Shown here: piece by piece, positions 16,304 to 24,942 of the stretch
How positions within the stretch are numbered: the first letter of the stretch is position 1
Layout: each line of letters begins with the position of its first letter
Assembly: GCA_942491145.1 (NCBI GenBank)
Contig: CALOBC010000045.1
Span: 1-64,000, forward strand
DNA: 64,000 bases
From: CAXQUZ01 sp942491145
GTDB taxonomy: Bacteria > Myxococcota_A > UBA796 > UBA2385
Reading direction: 5' to 3'
The notes under the pieces: model-generated
Told to the model about the DNA's origin: nothing
Databases searched by the model: none
What the model saw: the letters and a program-made list of their open reading frames with translations, nothing else
Made by a program: the position numbers and the translations under genes

Positions 16304-17731
16304 TCACTCGACCGTGCACGTGCCCCGCACGCTGTCGCACTGGACCGTGGCCCCAGCGACCACCGAAGCGATGGGGTCACTGCCGTCCATTCCCACGTCC
16401 ACGGGGGTGTTGTCGGCCCAGTCCGCCGTCACTTGTGCCCACCCGCTCTCGACGTGCAGGCCCCCCACATGCTGGCCGGCGTTGCGGTGGATCTCCAGAT
16501 CGGTGGCCATGAGCGCGGCGTGGGAGACGACAATCGCGCTGCCTCTGGCCCCCGCTGCGCCCTGGTTGTCGTGAAGTGCGACATCGTGGAGGGTCAGGGT
16601 GGGCAGGGCCACCACCATGGGGTCTCCCGCCAGCATGAGGCCCGCGCCCCAGCCGGCAACATTGCGCAAGATACTGACCGTGGTCAGGTCTGTGGTGGCG
16701 CGGACCGCCCAGATTCCCCCGCCCACTCCCTCGGCGTCCGGCAGTCCATCCCCCGTGACGCCGTTGGCCACGATGTTGAGGTGGTCGAGCATTGGGGCGC
16801 CACCGTCGATCATGAGGCCCCCGCCCCCCACCTGGGCGCTGTTGGTGGTGAGGGTGCCGCCGGACCACGCCCCCACGCTGTCGTAGACGTGGGCGCCAGC
16901 GGCCTGCTGGGCGGTGTTCTCGTCGATGGTGAGGTCGGCTGCGCGGAGGCTCGCGCCGCCCGCAAGGTGCAGCCCGCCCCCCTTGACCGACGCGTGGTTT
17001 GCGGTGATCAGGACGTCGGAGAAGGTGCTGGTGGTGGGGTCATCCACAGCGGAGCGCAGGGCCAGCCCCGCCGCGTACGGAGCCCGGCTGGCGGACACGG
17101 TGACCTTCCACAGGTCCCCCTGGCGCATCCACACCCCACCGCCCAGGCGCCGGGCTTCGCAGTCGTCCACCGTGGTCTGGGTGAGGTGCAGTGTGCCGTC
17201 GGCTGGGCCCATGAGCCCCCCGCCCCAGTCGGCCTCGCCCCCGCTGAGGCTGACCTGGTCCATGCCCAGGTGGTCGGCCCTCAGGGCATTGACGACGCCG
17301 CCGATGGTGACCTCGCCCTCGCCGAAGCCTGGATCGAGGTCGCCGCTGCCGCCGCGGAGGTGCAGCTGGGAGAGGGTGGTGCGGCCGGACAGCACGGTGA
17401 TCACGGCGCCCGTGCCGTCGCTGGTGAGGGTGAGCCCGGCGCCGTCGATGTACAGATCGTGGGTGATGCTCAGGTGGACCGCGGCCCCGTCGGCGGGATC
17501 CAAGAGGGTGAGTCGGTCGCCGACAATGGCTTGTTCTACGGCATCTTGGAGGACCGTAAAGCACGTCTGGGGTTGGGAAGCCAGCCAGCCCTGGGCGTCG
17601 GTGCAGCCCTCTGCGGGGTCTGCAGAGTCGAGGGCTGTTCCCGCTGTGTCGGTCCTCTTGGCGTTGGGTGCGGTGCAGCCCATCGCCAGCGCCATGCCGA
17701 GCCCCACCCGCCCCGAGGGACTGCAGCTCAT
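16304..17731 (-). CDS. right-handed beta-helix lipoprotein
   Basis: The start at 17731 (MSCSPSGRVGLGMALAMGC) gives a short signal peptide with lipobox AMGC, then a Thr/Ala/Asp linker. The body is about 430 residues of repeating turns rich in Gly, Asn, Asp, Val and Leu (GGGLHLAGGASL, GGGIWAVRATTDL, GGGGLMIDGGAP), the signature of parallel beta-helix repeats seen in pectate lyase-like and surface proteins of myxobacteria. It is expected on the outer membrane or cell surface. No catalytic motif is seen. Its ATG overlaps the P450 stop by four bases (ATGA, 17728-17731), so the two are co-translated. Confidence 0.75.
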   Translation of the reverse strand: MSCSPSGRVGLGMALAMGCTAPNAKRTDTAGTALDSADPAEGCTDAQGWLASQPQTCFTVLQDAVEQAIVGDRLTLLDPADGAAVHLSITHDLYIDGAGLTLTSDGTGAVITVLSGRTTLSQLHLRGGSGDLDPGFGEGEVTIGGVVNALRADHLGMDQVSLSGGEADWGGGLMGPADGTLHLTQTTVDDCEARRLGGGVWMRQGDLWKVTVSASRAPYAAGLALRSAVDDPTTSTFSDVLITANHASVKGGGLHLAGGASLRAADLTIDENTAQQAAGAHVYDSVGAWSGGTLTTNSAQVGGGGLMIDGGAPMLDHLNIVANGVTGDGLPDAEGVGGGIWAVRATTDLTTVSILRNVAGWGAGLMLAGDPMVVALPTLTLHDVALHDNQGAAGARGSAIVVSHAALMATDLEIHRNAGQHVGGLHVESGWAQVTADWADNTPVDVGMDGSDPIASVVAGATVQCDSVRGTCTVE

Positions 17732-19116
17732 CGGGCCACAAACCGCAGCAGCACGGGCGCATTGGCCCGCAAGGTCACCGCCGGGACCAGCGAGAGCTCG
17801 GCGCCAGGGGCCCGGGACAGCGTGTAGCGGCGCAGGATCTCCCCGAGGGCGAGCTGGCCTTCGGTCATCGCCAAGCTGGCCCCGATGCAGATCCGGGGGC
17901 CGGCGCCGAAGGGCATCCATGCGTGCTTGGGACGGGCGGCCACCACGTCGGGATCAAGCCAGCGCTGCACGTCAAACTCAAGCGGCTTGGCGTACCACCG
18001 GGCTTCCCGCTGGAGCTGCCAGATCGGGATGACCATGGTGCTGCCCTTGGGGACCTGAAAGCCGTGCAGCACGGTGTCTTCGCCTGTTTCCCGGAAGAAG
18101 GCCGGCGCCGGCGGGTAGAGCCGCAGGGTCTCTTTCCACGCAGCTTCCAAGAGCGGCAGCTGGGGGAGGTGCTCGGCGCGGAGCGGGCCGCCCCCCGTGA
18201 CCCCGTGGATCTGCTGTGCGATGGCGTCTTGGACCGATGCTTGGTCCGGCATGCGCAGGGTGGGGTCGGACAGGGCCCACAGTCCACAGGTCAGGCCGAT
18301 GGCGGTGGTCTCGTGGCCCGCCAGCAAGAGCGTGCGCACCTCGTCGCGGAGCTGGACGTCGGTCATGCCCTGGCCGTCGTCATCTTGACCATCGAGCAGC
18401 CGACCGAGGAGGTCCCGGCCCCGGTCTTTGCTGGCCCGCCGGTCGTCGATGATGCGCTGCACCACGGTGTCGAGCTCGTCCATCGCCCGGTCGAAGCGCC
18501 GGTTCGACGGCGTGGGCAGCCAGTCGGGGAGCTGGAGGACCACCCCCTCGATGCTCGCGAAGTGGGCGCTGATCACCGAGAATGCCTTGGCGACGCGGTC
18601 TTTCTCGGCCCGCGGGGTGCTGGTGCCGAACAGGGTGCGCACCGCGACCTCGAGGGTGAGGCGCATCATCTCTTGTTCCACCGCGAGTGTGCCCGGCGTG
18701 GGGCCCCAGGCGTCGAGGTGGTCGTCGATGATGTCCTCCATCGTGGCGGAAAAGCCCATCAACACCTGGCGGTGGAAGGCTGGGGCCATGCGCCGGCGCT
18801 GGCGGTGCCAGTGGTCGCCGTGGGACAGCAGCAGCCCTTCGCCGAAGACCCGTGCGCCCCGGGCGGCGAACTCACCCTTGGGAAAGTCCCGGTGCTTGGG
18901 CCCGAGCACGATGCTCAGCGCGTCGGGATCGAAGAGATAGAGCAGGTGCCGACCCGCGAAGGGCACGCGCACCATGGTGCCGAAGGCGCGCACCTCATCG
19001 ACATAGCCGAAGGGATTGCGCACAAACGCGGGCGCCATGCCGACAAGGGGCCAGCCCTTCGGGCCGGTCAGGTCGGTGTAGGGTCGGGCCTGGGCCCAAG
19101 GAATGGCGCTCGACAT
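17728..19116 (-). CDS. cytochrome P450
   Basis: I start at ATG 19116 (MSSAIPWAQARPYTDL), 462 residues, the usual P450 length; the frame extends upstream without sense. Landmarks: C-helix HWHRQRRRMAPAF, I-helix LLLAGHETTA (oxygen activation, about 264-273), ExxR in KETLRLYPP (329-332), and heme loop FGAGPRICIG with Cys about 410. It is soluble, with no membrane anchor. P450s insert oxygen using electrons from ferredoxin or flavodoxin; no redox partner gene is adjacent. The substrate is not predictable. It is followed directly by the coupled beta-helix lipoprotein and faces the HAD gene across 115 bp. Confidence 0.92.
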   Translation of the reverse strand: MSSAIPWAQARPYTDLTGPKGWPLVGMAPAFVRNPFGYVDEVRAFGTMVRVPFAGRHLLYLFDPDALSIVLGPKHRDFPKGEFAARGARVFGEGLLLSHGDHWHRQRRRMAPAFHRQVLMGFSATMEDIIDDHLDAWGPTPGTLAVEQEMMRLTLEVAVRTLFGTSTPRAEKDRVAKAFSVISAHFASIEGVVLQLPDWLPTPSNRRFDRAMDELDTVVQRIIDDRRASKDRGRDLLGRLLDGQDDDGQGMTDVQLRDEVRTLLLAGHETTAIGLTCGLWALSDPTLRMPDQASVQDAIAQQIHGVTGGGPLRAEHLPQLPLLEAAWKETLRLYPPAPAFFRETGEDTVLHGFQVPKGSTMVIPIWQLQREARWYAKPLEFDVQRWLDPDVVAARPKHAWMPFGAGPRICIGASLAMTEGQLALGEILRRYTLSRAPGAELSLVPAVTLRANAPVLLRFVAR

Positions 19117-19231
19117 GGGACGCTCCGGCAGCACAGGGTGCCCGGGTGGGGGTGGGTTGGCCACGGGGATGGTGGCCCATGGCGTATAGTGCCGCAGCGT
19201 GGTCGACTTGGACCAGCCCCCTGGAGTCCCC

Positions 19232-19960
19232 ATGTCCACCGTCCACCCTGCCGTTCGGGCTGTGCTCTTCGACAAGGACGGCACCCTGCTGCACTTTGCC
19301 CGGTCGTGGGCGCCCATCAGCCGCAGCTGTGCGGAGCGTGCGGCAGGGGGCCCCGGTGCGCTGGCCGATGTGCTCATGCGGGCGGGTGGGCATGATCCCG
19401 ACACCGACAGCTTTCGCCAAGGCAGCGCGATGGTGGCGGGCACGGCGGCGGATGTGGCGCGCTGCTGGGTGCCGCTGCTGCCGGCGGGCACGTGGACCCA
19501 CCAAGCGCTGACTGCGGCCATCGATCACACGTTCACGGCCCGGGCGGGCACGGCGCCGGTGGCGGTCGATGGGCTGCCAGAGACCATTCATTGGTTGCAG
19601 GGCCGGGGCCTGGTCCTTGGGGTGGCGACCAGCGACAACGAGCGCTCGGCCCATGCCACGCTCGCGTTGTTTGGGCTGACGGACAACTTTGCGTTTGTGA
19701 CCGGCTGGGACTCGGGCAACGGGACCAAGCCGGGGCCGGGCATGGTGCGCGCGTTCTGCGTGGCGGTGGGGGTGTCGCCGGCCGAGACGGTGGTGGTGGG
19801 GGACAGCACCCACGACCTCGAGATGGCGCATGCGGCGGGGGCCCGGGCGGTGGGGGTGCTCACCGGACCCGCCACGGCGGCCGATCTGGCGCCGCTCTCC
19901 GAGGTGGTGTTGCCGGGTGTCGCGGCGCTTCCCGACTGGTTGAAGGCGCATGGTGGATAG
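19232..19960 (+). CDS. HAD-superfamily phosphatase, phosphoglycolate phosphatase-like
   Basis: The frame opens earlier but ATG 19232 (MSTVHPAVRAVLFDKDGT) is the natural start, giving 242 residues. Motif I is LFDKDGTLL (nucleophile Asp14, acid Asp16), motif II GVATSDN, motif III Lys near GNGTKPGPG, and motif IV VVVGDSTHDLEMAHAAG. The helical cap between motifs I and II is of the Gph class. Such enzymes dephosphorylate small metabolites in the cytosol. It is a single gene, convergent with the heme-motif lipoprotein gene. A possible -10 hexamer TATAGT is at 19185-19190. Confidence 0.85.
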   Translation: MSTVHPAVRAVLFDKDGTLLHFARSWAPISRSCAERAAGGPGALADVLMRAGGHDPDTDSFRQGSAMVAGTAADVARCWVPLLPAGTWTHQALTAAIDHTFTARAGTAPVAVDGLPETIHWLQGRGLVLGVATSDNERSAHATLALFGLTDNFAFVTGWDSGNGTKPGPGMVRAFCVAVGVSPAETVVVGDSTHDLEMAHAAGARAVGVLTGPATAADLAPLSEVVLPGVAALPDWLKAHGG

Positions 19961-19986
19961 CGCGAGAATCGTCTAACGATCGGTAT

Positions 19987-22042
19987 TCATGGCCTTGGGT
20001 GGCCGTCGAGGCGGAGCTGAAAAAGGAAGTAGGTGGGGGTGCAGAACCCGATGCCGGCGTCGGTCAGGGCCTTGCCCGCTTCGCTGGGGATGCCGTCGAG
20101 CTGCCAGGGCAGGGCCTGACACGCGTGGTCCTCTCGGCACGCCCGGTCGGGTCCGCACGTCGCGACCATGCCCCGGCCCACGGTCTGGGCCAGGCACGTG
20201 TGGAAGTTGCCCTCCACGCACGCGTCGAAGCTGCTGCCCCCCACGACGGCGCAGATGGCTGGGGTGAGGCTGCCCGTGTCGCCCAGCACGCCGGTCAGCG
20301 CGCGCTCTTCGGGGGTGCATGAACGGTACGCTCGGCCGAGGGGCATACCGAGCACGGGTGGCCGACAGTTCAGCTGGTCCGCGGTGAACCGCTTGTCTTC
20401 GGGCAGATCGTAGCGCGGGGACTGGGTCAGCTTGTCCCAGTGCGCGCGCTGGTTCCAGGGCAGGCCAGCGGGCGCGGGGCGGCGTTCGGCTTGGCTGGCC
20501 AGGGTGCCTGTGCGACAGGCCATGCCCGGGGTGAGCGCGTCCACCGAGATCGGCTGACACTGGCCCCAATTGATGGCGACCAGGGGATCGTCGACGGCCA
20601 CGGCGCACCGGGTCTCGCCCTCACAGCCCCACTGGGCCTGGGGTTGCAGGTCGGCCTGGTGGCGCTCGGGAAGACAGGGCTGGTCACCGATCACGTCGAT
20701 GTAGCCCTTCATGGCGAAGTTGGGCGCGAGGCTGTGCGGTCGGTGGCGCCGGGGGGGCTGGCCGTTGGCGAGGTCGCGGGTGCGGTCGCGGCGGCGGAAG
20801 CGCTCCTCGGCGAAGTGGGGGGACAGGGGCGTGGCGAGGCGGTTGGTGAGCCCGGCCAGCGTGGGGTCGTCGGGCCCCAGCAAGTGAAAGCCGGCGGTGG
20901 AGCCCGCTTGGTGGCAGCCGATGCAGGTGCTGTTGTCGAGGCGGTCCAGCACACCGGCCACGCTCGCGACGAGGCTCAGGTCGCCCTTGGGGGGGACCAA
21001 TCCCTCCCGGCGACCCGGCGGGAACAGCGCGCTGAACGGGTGATTCGCCAAGCGGTTGATGCCGGACGTGGACCAGGACAGCGCTTGGTCGGCCAGCATG
21101 GGGGTGGGCAGGATGTGGGTGCCCTCGTCGATGGCGGCGGTGTTGGCATTGATCCAGTCGATGAGCTGGGCGCGCAGGGCGGGATCGGCGCTGATCTTCT
21201 GCACGTCGGGGGTGTTCTCGAGGGGGCGGCGCTGGGCCACCATGCCCTCGGGCGTGGTCACCACATCGAGCACTTCGAGCATGTAGGCCGCTTGGCCGCC
21301 CAGCTCGGTCGACACCCCGGCCGGGAAGCGCACGACCTGGGCGTTGACCTCAAAGCGGTCGAAGCGGAGGCCGCTGGGATCGAGCACCCCCGCCGATGAG
21401 GGGGCCGCGGCCCAGCGCCTTGCCCACGTCTGACAGTCGGTCTCTTGGGGGATGTAGACGGCGTTGACGGTGAAGGGCAGCCGGGAGCCGACCACGGTGC
21501 CGTCCTCCAGTGCCGTGGTGTAGGCCAGCCGGTAGATGAAGCGCACCTCGCCACAGCCCGGGGTGGACATCAGGTCCTGGCGATCGATGCGCTGGACCAC
21601 GCCGGCGAGCCGCAGGTGGGCGATCGGACTGCGCAGCCACGCGGTGTTGAAGGCGCGGCCGACGTTGCTCCCGGGCCACTTCACGGCGTCTCGGTGGTCG
21701 GTGACGAGGGCCCAGTCCATGCCAGCGCCGATGGTGTCGATGTCGTCGGTGAGCCGGGCGGAGACGGCGTGCCAGACCGGTCCCTCGGCCAGGGTCTGGA
21801 GGGGGGGATGCACCCGCTTGGGGGGCGGTGTGGCGCCGAGGCGGGCGACGAGGGCCCCGAAGGACCAGCCGGAGGACTCGATCGCCTGGAGCTCAGGCAA
21901 CTCCAGAACATCCGTGTGTACGTCACTCAGGACGACATCGGGCACCGGGGCGGGCGCCGCAGGGGCAGGGGCGGGGGGCGGGGGCGGCCACCGGGGCCTC
22001 TGCGCAGCCCAGGAGCATCTGGAGGATCAACAGCGTGGTCAT
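19987..22042 (-). CDS. lipoprotein with a single heme c motif; frameshift in a G6 tract near its start
   Basis: The long frame runs from GTG 21945 (VPDVVLSDVHTD) for 652 residues. Just upstream, in another frame, ATG 22042 begins MTTLLILQMLLGC, a clean lipoprotein signal, followed by AEAPVAAPAP. Removing one base from the six-G run at 21973-21978 fuses the two into AAPAPAPAPAAPAPVPDVV. The mature protein has one heme motif, TCIGCHQAG, and a cysteine-rich C-terminal third. It is probably a periplasmic or surface protein with one c-type heme; enzymatic role unknown. It diverges from the GntR gene, and the operator array lies between them. Confidence 0.7.
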
Positions 22043-22111
22043 GGGGCCCTGGGTGTGGCGCCCATGCAAGCACAGGTGGGCGGCGGGCCCAGGATCTTGA
22101 ATTGTGGAGAA

Positions 22112-22156
22112 ATCTGTGCCACACACTTGTGCAGCACAGATCTGTGCGGTACAGAT
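22112..22156. promoter_or_regulatory. operator array between the GntR operon and the divergent lipoprotein gene
   Basis: Four half-sites of ATCTGTGC or its complement occur in 45 bp: ATCTGTGC 22112-22119, GCACAGAT 22134-22141, ATCTGTGC 22140-22147 and GTACAGAT 22149-22156. The middle two form the perfect 14-bp palindrome GCACAGATCTGTGC. The array ends at the first GntR start codon. GntR proteins bind such dyads, usually next to their own gene, so autoregulation and control of the divergent gene are likely. Confidence 0.65.
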
Positions 22157-22160
22157 GGGC

Positions 22161-22889
22161 ATGACCCGACACACCGCCGATGACCTCGCCGACCAGCTCT
22201 CGCTCGACATCCTCCGTGGTGACTTGCTTCCCGGCGCCCGCTTGCCGTCCGTGCGGGAGCTCGCCCGCCAGCATCGGGTGTCGGCGTCCACCGTGCAGCG
22301 GGTGCTGATGTCGCTGGAGGCCCGGGGCTTGGTGCACGCCCAGGACCGCTCCGGGGTGACCGTGCTCGATCCCCGCCGCCACGCGAGCTTGTCTGTCTGG
22401 CCACTGCTGGCCCAGCACGCCGATGCGGCGCCGGGCCTCGGCTTCCGGTTGCTCGACGATGTGCTGGCCACCCGCCGCACGTTGGCCCTGGATGTTCTGA
22501 AGGGCGTGCTCAACGGCAACCTCGAAGAGGCCGAGCGGGTGCTTGGCCCCGAGATCGATGCGTTTGTGGACCTCGCCGAGGATGCCGAGCCAAGCGTGCT
22601 GTGTGCGGCCGAGCATGAGCTGCTGCGGACGGTGCTGGTGTTGGCCGAGCGTCCCGCCGTGTTGGGCATTCTCAACGGCATCGAGCGGGTGTTTGGGGCC
22701 GTGCCGGCCCTGGTCGAGGCGCTGTACCGGGACCCCTCCGGCGCGGTGGCGGCCTGGAACGGGCTGCGCATGTTGCTTGGCCAGCCGGACCCCTTGTCGA
22801 TGCTCCCGATGATTGAGGCGGCCCTCGCGGCGGCTGATGTGCGCGCCATGGGCGTCGCGACCGACCTTCTCACCCAGGACAACGCATGA
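22161..22889 (+). CDS. GntR-family transcriptional regulator
   Basis: I use ATG 22161 (MTRHTADDLADQLSLD); ATG 22155 is also possible, and the frame opens at 22104 but that would place the operator array in coding DNA. The N-terminus is a winged helix with ILRGDLLPGARLPSVRELA and the recognition helix VSASTVQRVLMSLEARGLV, then a helical effector domain of about 160 residues with conserved acidic and His positions (FADR/FCD-like layout). 242 residues fits the FadR class, which senses small carboxylates or related ligands. It overlaps the next gene by four bases (ATGA, 22886-22889), so it leads an operon. Confidence 0.85.
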   Translation: MTRHTADDLADQLSLDILRGDLLPGARLPSVRELARQHRVSASTVQRVLMSLEARGLVHAQDRSGVTVLDPRRHASLSVWPLLAQHADAAPGLGFRLLDDVLATRRTLALDVLKGVLNGNLEEAERVLGPEIDAFVDLAEDAEPSVLCAAEHELLRTVLVLAERPAVLGILNGIERVFGAVPALVEALYRDPSGAVAAWNGLRMLLGQPDPLSMLPMIEAALAAADVRAMGVATDLLTQDNA

Positions 22890-24571
22890 CCTCTCCCCAG
22901 TCCCTCACCGTGCTCCGCCTCGCCGGCTCTGAAGAAGAGATGGGCCACCAGCACGGTGCCATCGTCCGGGAGCTGGGCGGCTGCGACGAGCTTGCGCGCT
23001 TTTACCCCCAGATGGCGACCAAGCTGCTCACCCTGCGCAGCCCGTCGAGCCAGCGTGCGGTGCTGCGTGCCGTGATGCAGCCCATTGTCGCGGCCAGTGC
23101 CCGCCGCCTGACCCGCGCCCGACAAGAGCGCTTTCCCGAGCTGTTGGCCCGTGCCCGCGCGGTGGTACGGTCTGCCGAGCTGCCCGCTGACTTGGTGCCC
23201 TGGCTCACGGTGATGGACGTCTTCCAGAACACGGTCGGCCGCCTGGGCGGGCTGCGCATTCCCCAGCTCACGGGCCTGCGCCTCGCGGGCATCCCGATGT
23301 GCTCGAGTCTGGCGGCTTGGGGACGGGCCTGTGACGACGGCACGCTGCGCCACGCGCGCAACTTCGACTTCCCGGGCATCGGTGTGTGGGATGCCAAGCC
23401 GGCTGTGGTGCTGTGTCGGCCCAGCACGGGGCTGCGCTACGGCTTCGTGACCACCCTCGGCGTCGACCTTCCCGGGGTCACCGGCTTCAACGAGGCGGGC
23501 ATCACCGTGACCGCCCACACCCGCATGCATGTGGATGTGAACCCCGACGGGGCCTTCATTGGGGACCTGGGGCATGAGCTGGTGCGCAAGGCGTCGACCA
23601 TCGACGAAGCGGTGGCCTTGGCGACCCAGATCGGCGCGGCGTCCACGTGGGGGCTGCTGGTGTCTTCGGCGCGCGAGAAGGACGCTGTGGTCATCGAGAC
23701 CACAGGAAAGGCGGTCCGGGTGGTGCGCCGCGGCGATGCCGACTTTGTGGCCTGCACCAACCGCTACCAGAGCCGGGACCTCGCACCGGGGGAGATCTTG
23801 ACCAGCACGGCGTTTGGGGTGGACTCGGACGCACGCATGGAGACCCTGGTGCGCGCCGGTCGGCGGGGCGGGCTGACGGCGCAGGCGCTGCAAGAGCTCC
23901 TGGCGGAGACCCGAGACCCCAATGTGCCCGACAATGACGCGGTGGAACAGATCACGGGAAGCTGCGTCGCGTCGCCCATGACGGTACAGAGCGTGGTGGT
24001 GGAGCCCGAGCTGGGCCAGGTGCGGGTGGCGGCAGGGCGTGCGCCGACTGCGCGGGGACCGTGGCAGACCGTGTCGTGGGACTGGGAGGGGGATCCGGGC
24101 ATTGTCGAGGTGCGCCCTGTGGACCTGCCCACCGTCGAGAGTGCCTTGGAACGGGCCACTCACGCGTATGTGGAGGCCGCGAGGCTGGACGTGGACGGGG
24201 CCTCGGCGGGCCAGGTGCGGGCGCGCTTGCACACGGCGGCGGGGGCCGCCCCCACGGAGCCCCAGATCCAGTTCCTTGGTGCACTGGCCGCGATGGGGGA
24301 CCGAGATCTGGAGCTGGCCGGAGAGCGCCTGGCGCGGGGACTGGTGCACCAGCGGGCGCCCTTTCGGCGGGCCCAGCTCCACCGGTGGGCCGCCAAGGTG
24401 GCGGACGCACGGCGGGCTCCGGCGGAGGCGGCGATGCACCGGCGCGCGGTGCATGTGATTGGTGAAGATAGCTTGAGCATCAATGTCTTGGTGGACATGG
24501 ATGCCCGGCGTCCGGCCACCCGTCAGGACCTGTCGCGGGTGGTGCCGGATGTGCTGTTGGTGGATGCATGA
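22886..24571 (+). CDS. C45-family acyltransferase/peptidase (isopenicillin N acyltransferase-like Ntn hydrolase)
   Basis: 561 residues. After a helical region comes the Ntn-hydrolase core: GIPMCSSLAAWG with the presumed nucleophile Cys139, then DGTLRHARNFDFPG, GFNEAGITV and VACTNRYQS, all positions conserved in the AAT/C45 group. These enzymes self-cleave before the Cys and hydrolyse or transfer acyl groups on amide bonds. The 150-residue C-terminal extension is helical. No signal peptide is seen. It is translationally coupled to the GntR regulator upstream and the ParB-like protein downstream, forming a three-gene operon. Confidence 0.8.
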   Translation: MTSPQSLTVLRLAGSEEEMGHQHGAIVRELGGCDELARFYPQMATKLLTLRSPSSQRAVLRAVMQPIVAASARRLTRARQERFPELLARARAVVRSAELPADLVPWLTVMDVFQNTVGRLGGLRIPQLTGLRLAGIPMCSSLAAWGRACDDGTLRHARNFDFPGIGVWDAKPAVVLCRPSTGLRYGFVTTLGVDLPGVTGFNEAGITVTAHTRMHVDVNPDGAFIGDLGHELVRKASTIDEAVALATQIGAASTWGLLVSSAREKDAVVIETTGKAVRVVRRGDADFVACTNRYQSRDLAPGEILTSTAFGVDSDARMETLVRAGRRGGLTAQALQELLAETRDPNVPDNDAVEQITGSCVASPMTVQSVVVEPELGQVRVAAGRAPTARGPWQTVSWDWEGDPGIVEVRPVDLPTVESALERATHAYVEAARLDVDGASAGQVRARLHTAAGAAPTEPQIQFLGALAAMGDRDLELAGERLARGLVHQRAPFRRAQLHRWAAKVADARRAPAEAAMHRRAVHVIGEDSLSINVLVDMDARRPATRQDLSRVVPDVLLVDA

Positions 24572-24939
24572 GCGCGACAGCGCGCACCCACAGCACCTTG
24601 GTGGACGGCAAGCGCCACGTCTGGCGGGTGGAGGCGCTGTGGGCCCACGCCGAGGGCCTGCCCGTGTTCCCGCTGGAGATCGCCGACCTGCCCGCGCTGG
24701 ACCTGGACTGCTGGTTTGGCACAGTGCACGTGCCGACCGTGCGGGCCGTCGTCGACCACATGCGCCGCGTCGAGGCCGCAGACCTGCGCTACCCGGTCAT
24801 CCTGAGCGATTCCGGCGTGGTCATGGACGGGCTGCACCGCATCGCCAAGGCGCTGATGCGGGGGGATGCCACGGTGCTGGCCGTGCAGTTTGTCGAGAAC
24901 CCGGCCCCAGATCGGGTGGAGGACTGGCCGCCGGCCTGA
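24568..24939 (+). CDS. small ParB/sulfiredoxin-fold-like protein with DGxHR motif
   Basis: 123 residues. The C-terminal half reads YPVILSDSGVVMDGLHRIAKALMRG, close to the nucleotide-binding core of ParB-like/sulfiredoxin domains (D-G-x-H-R with following helix). The N-terminal half has an RVEALWAHAEGLPVFPLEI stretch of unknown role. There is no helix-turn-helix, so it is not a partition protein. Such stand-alone domains bind or hydrolyse nucleotides. It overlaps the acyltransferase gene by four bases and ends 3 bp before the convergent decarboxylase gene. Confidence 0.55.
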   Translation: MSATARTHSTLVDGKRHVWRVEALWAHAEGLPVFPLEIADLPALDLDCWFGTVHVPTVRAVVDHMRRVEAADLRYPVILSDSGVVMDGLHRIAKALMRGDATVLAVQFVENPAPDRVEDWPPA

Positions 24940-24942
24940 GCC

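Noticed and set aside
13704..16574. 956-codon plus-strand frame over the histidine kinase
   Set aside because: Shadow of the kinase, which has all HisKA, HATPase and receiver motifs.
21966..21985. Programmed ribosomal frameshift at the G6 tract
   Set aside because: No downstream stem-loop or upstream Shine-Dalgarno-like stimulator was seen, and similar one-base slips occur elsewhere in the window, so error or decay is simpler.
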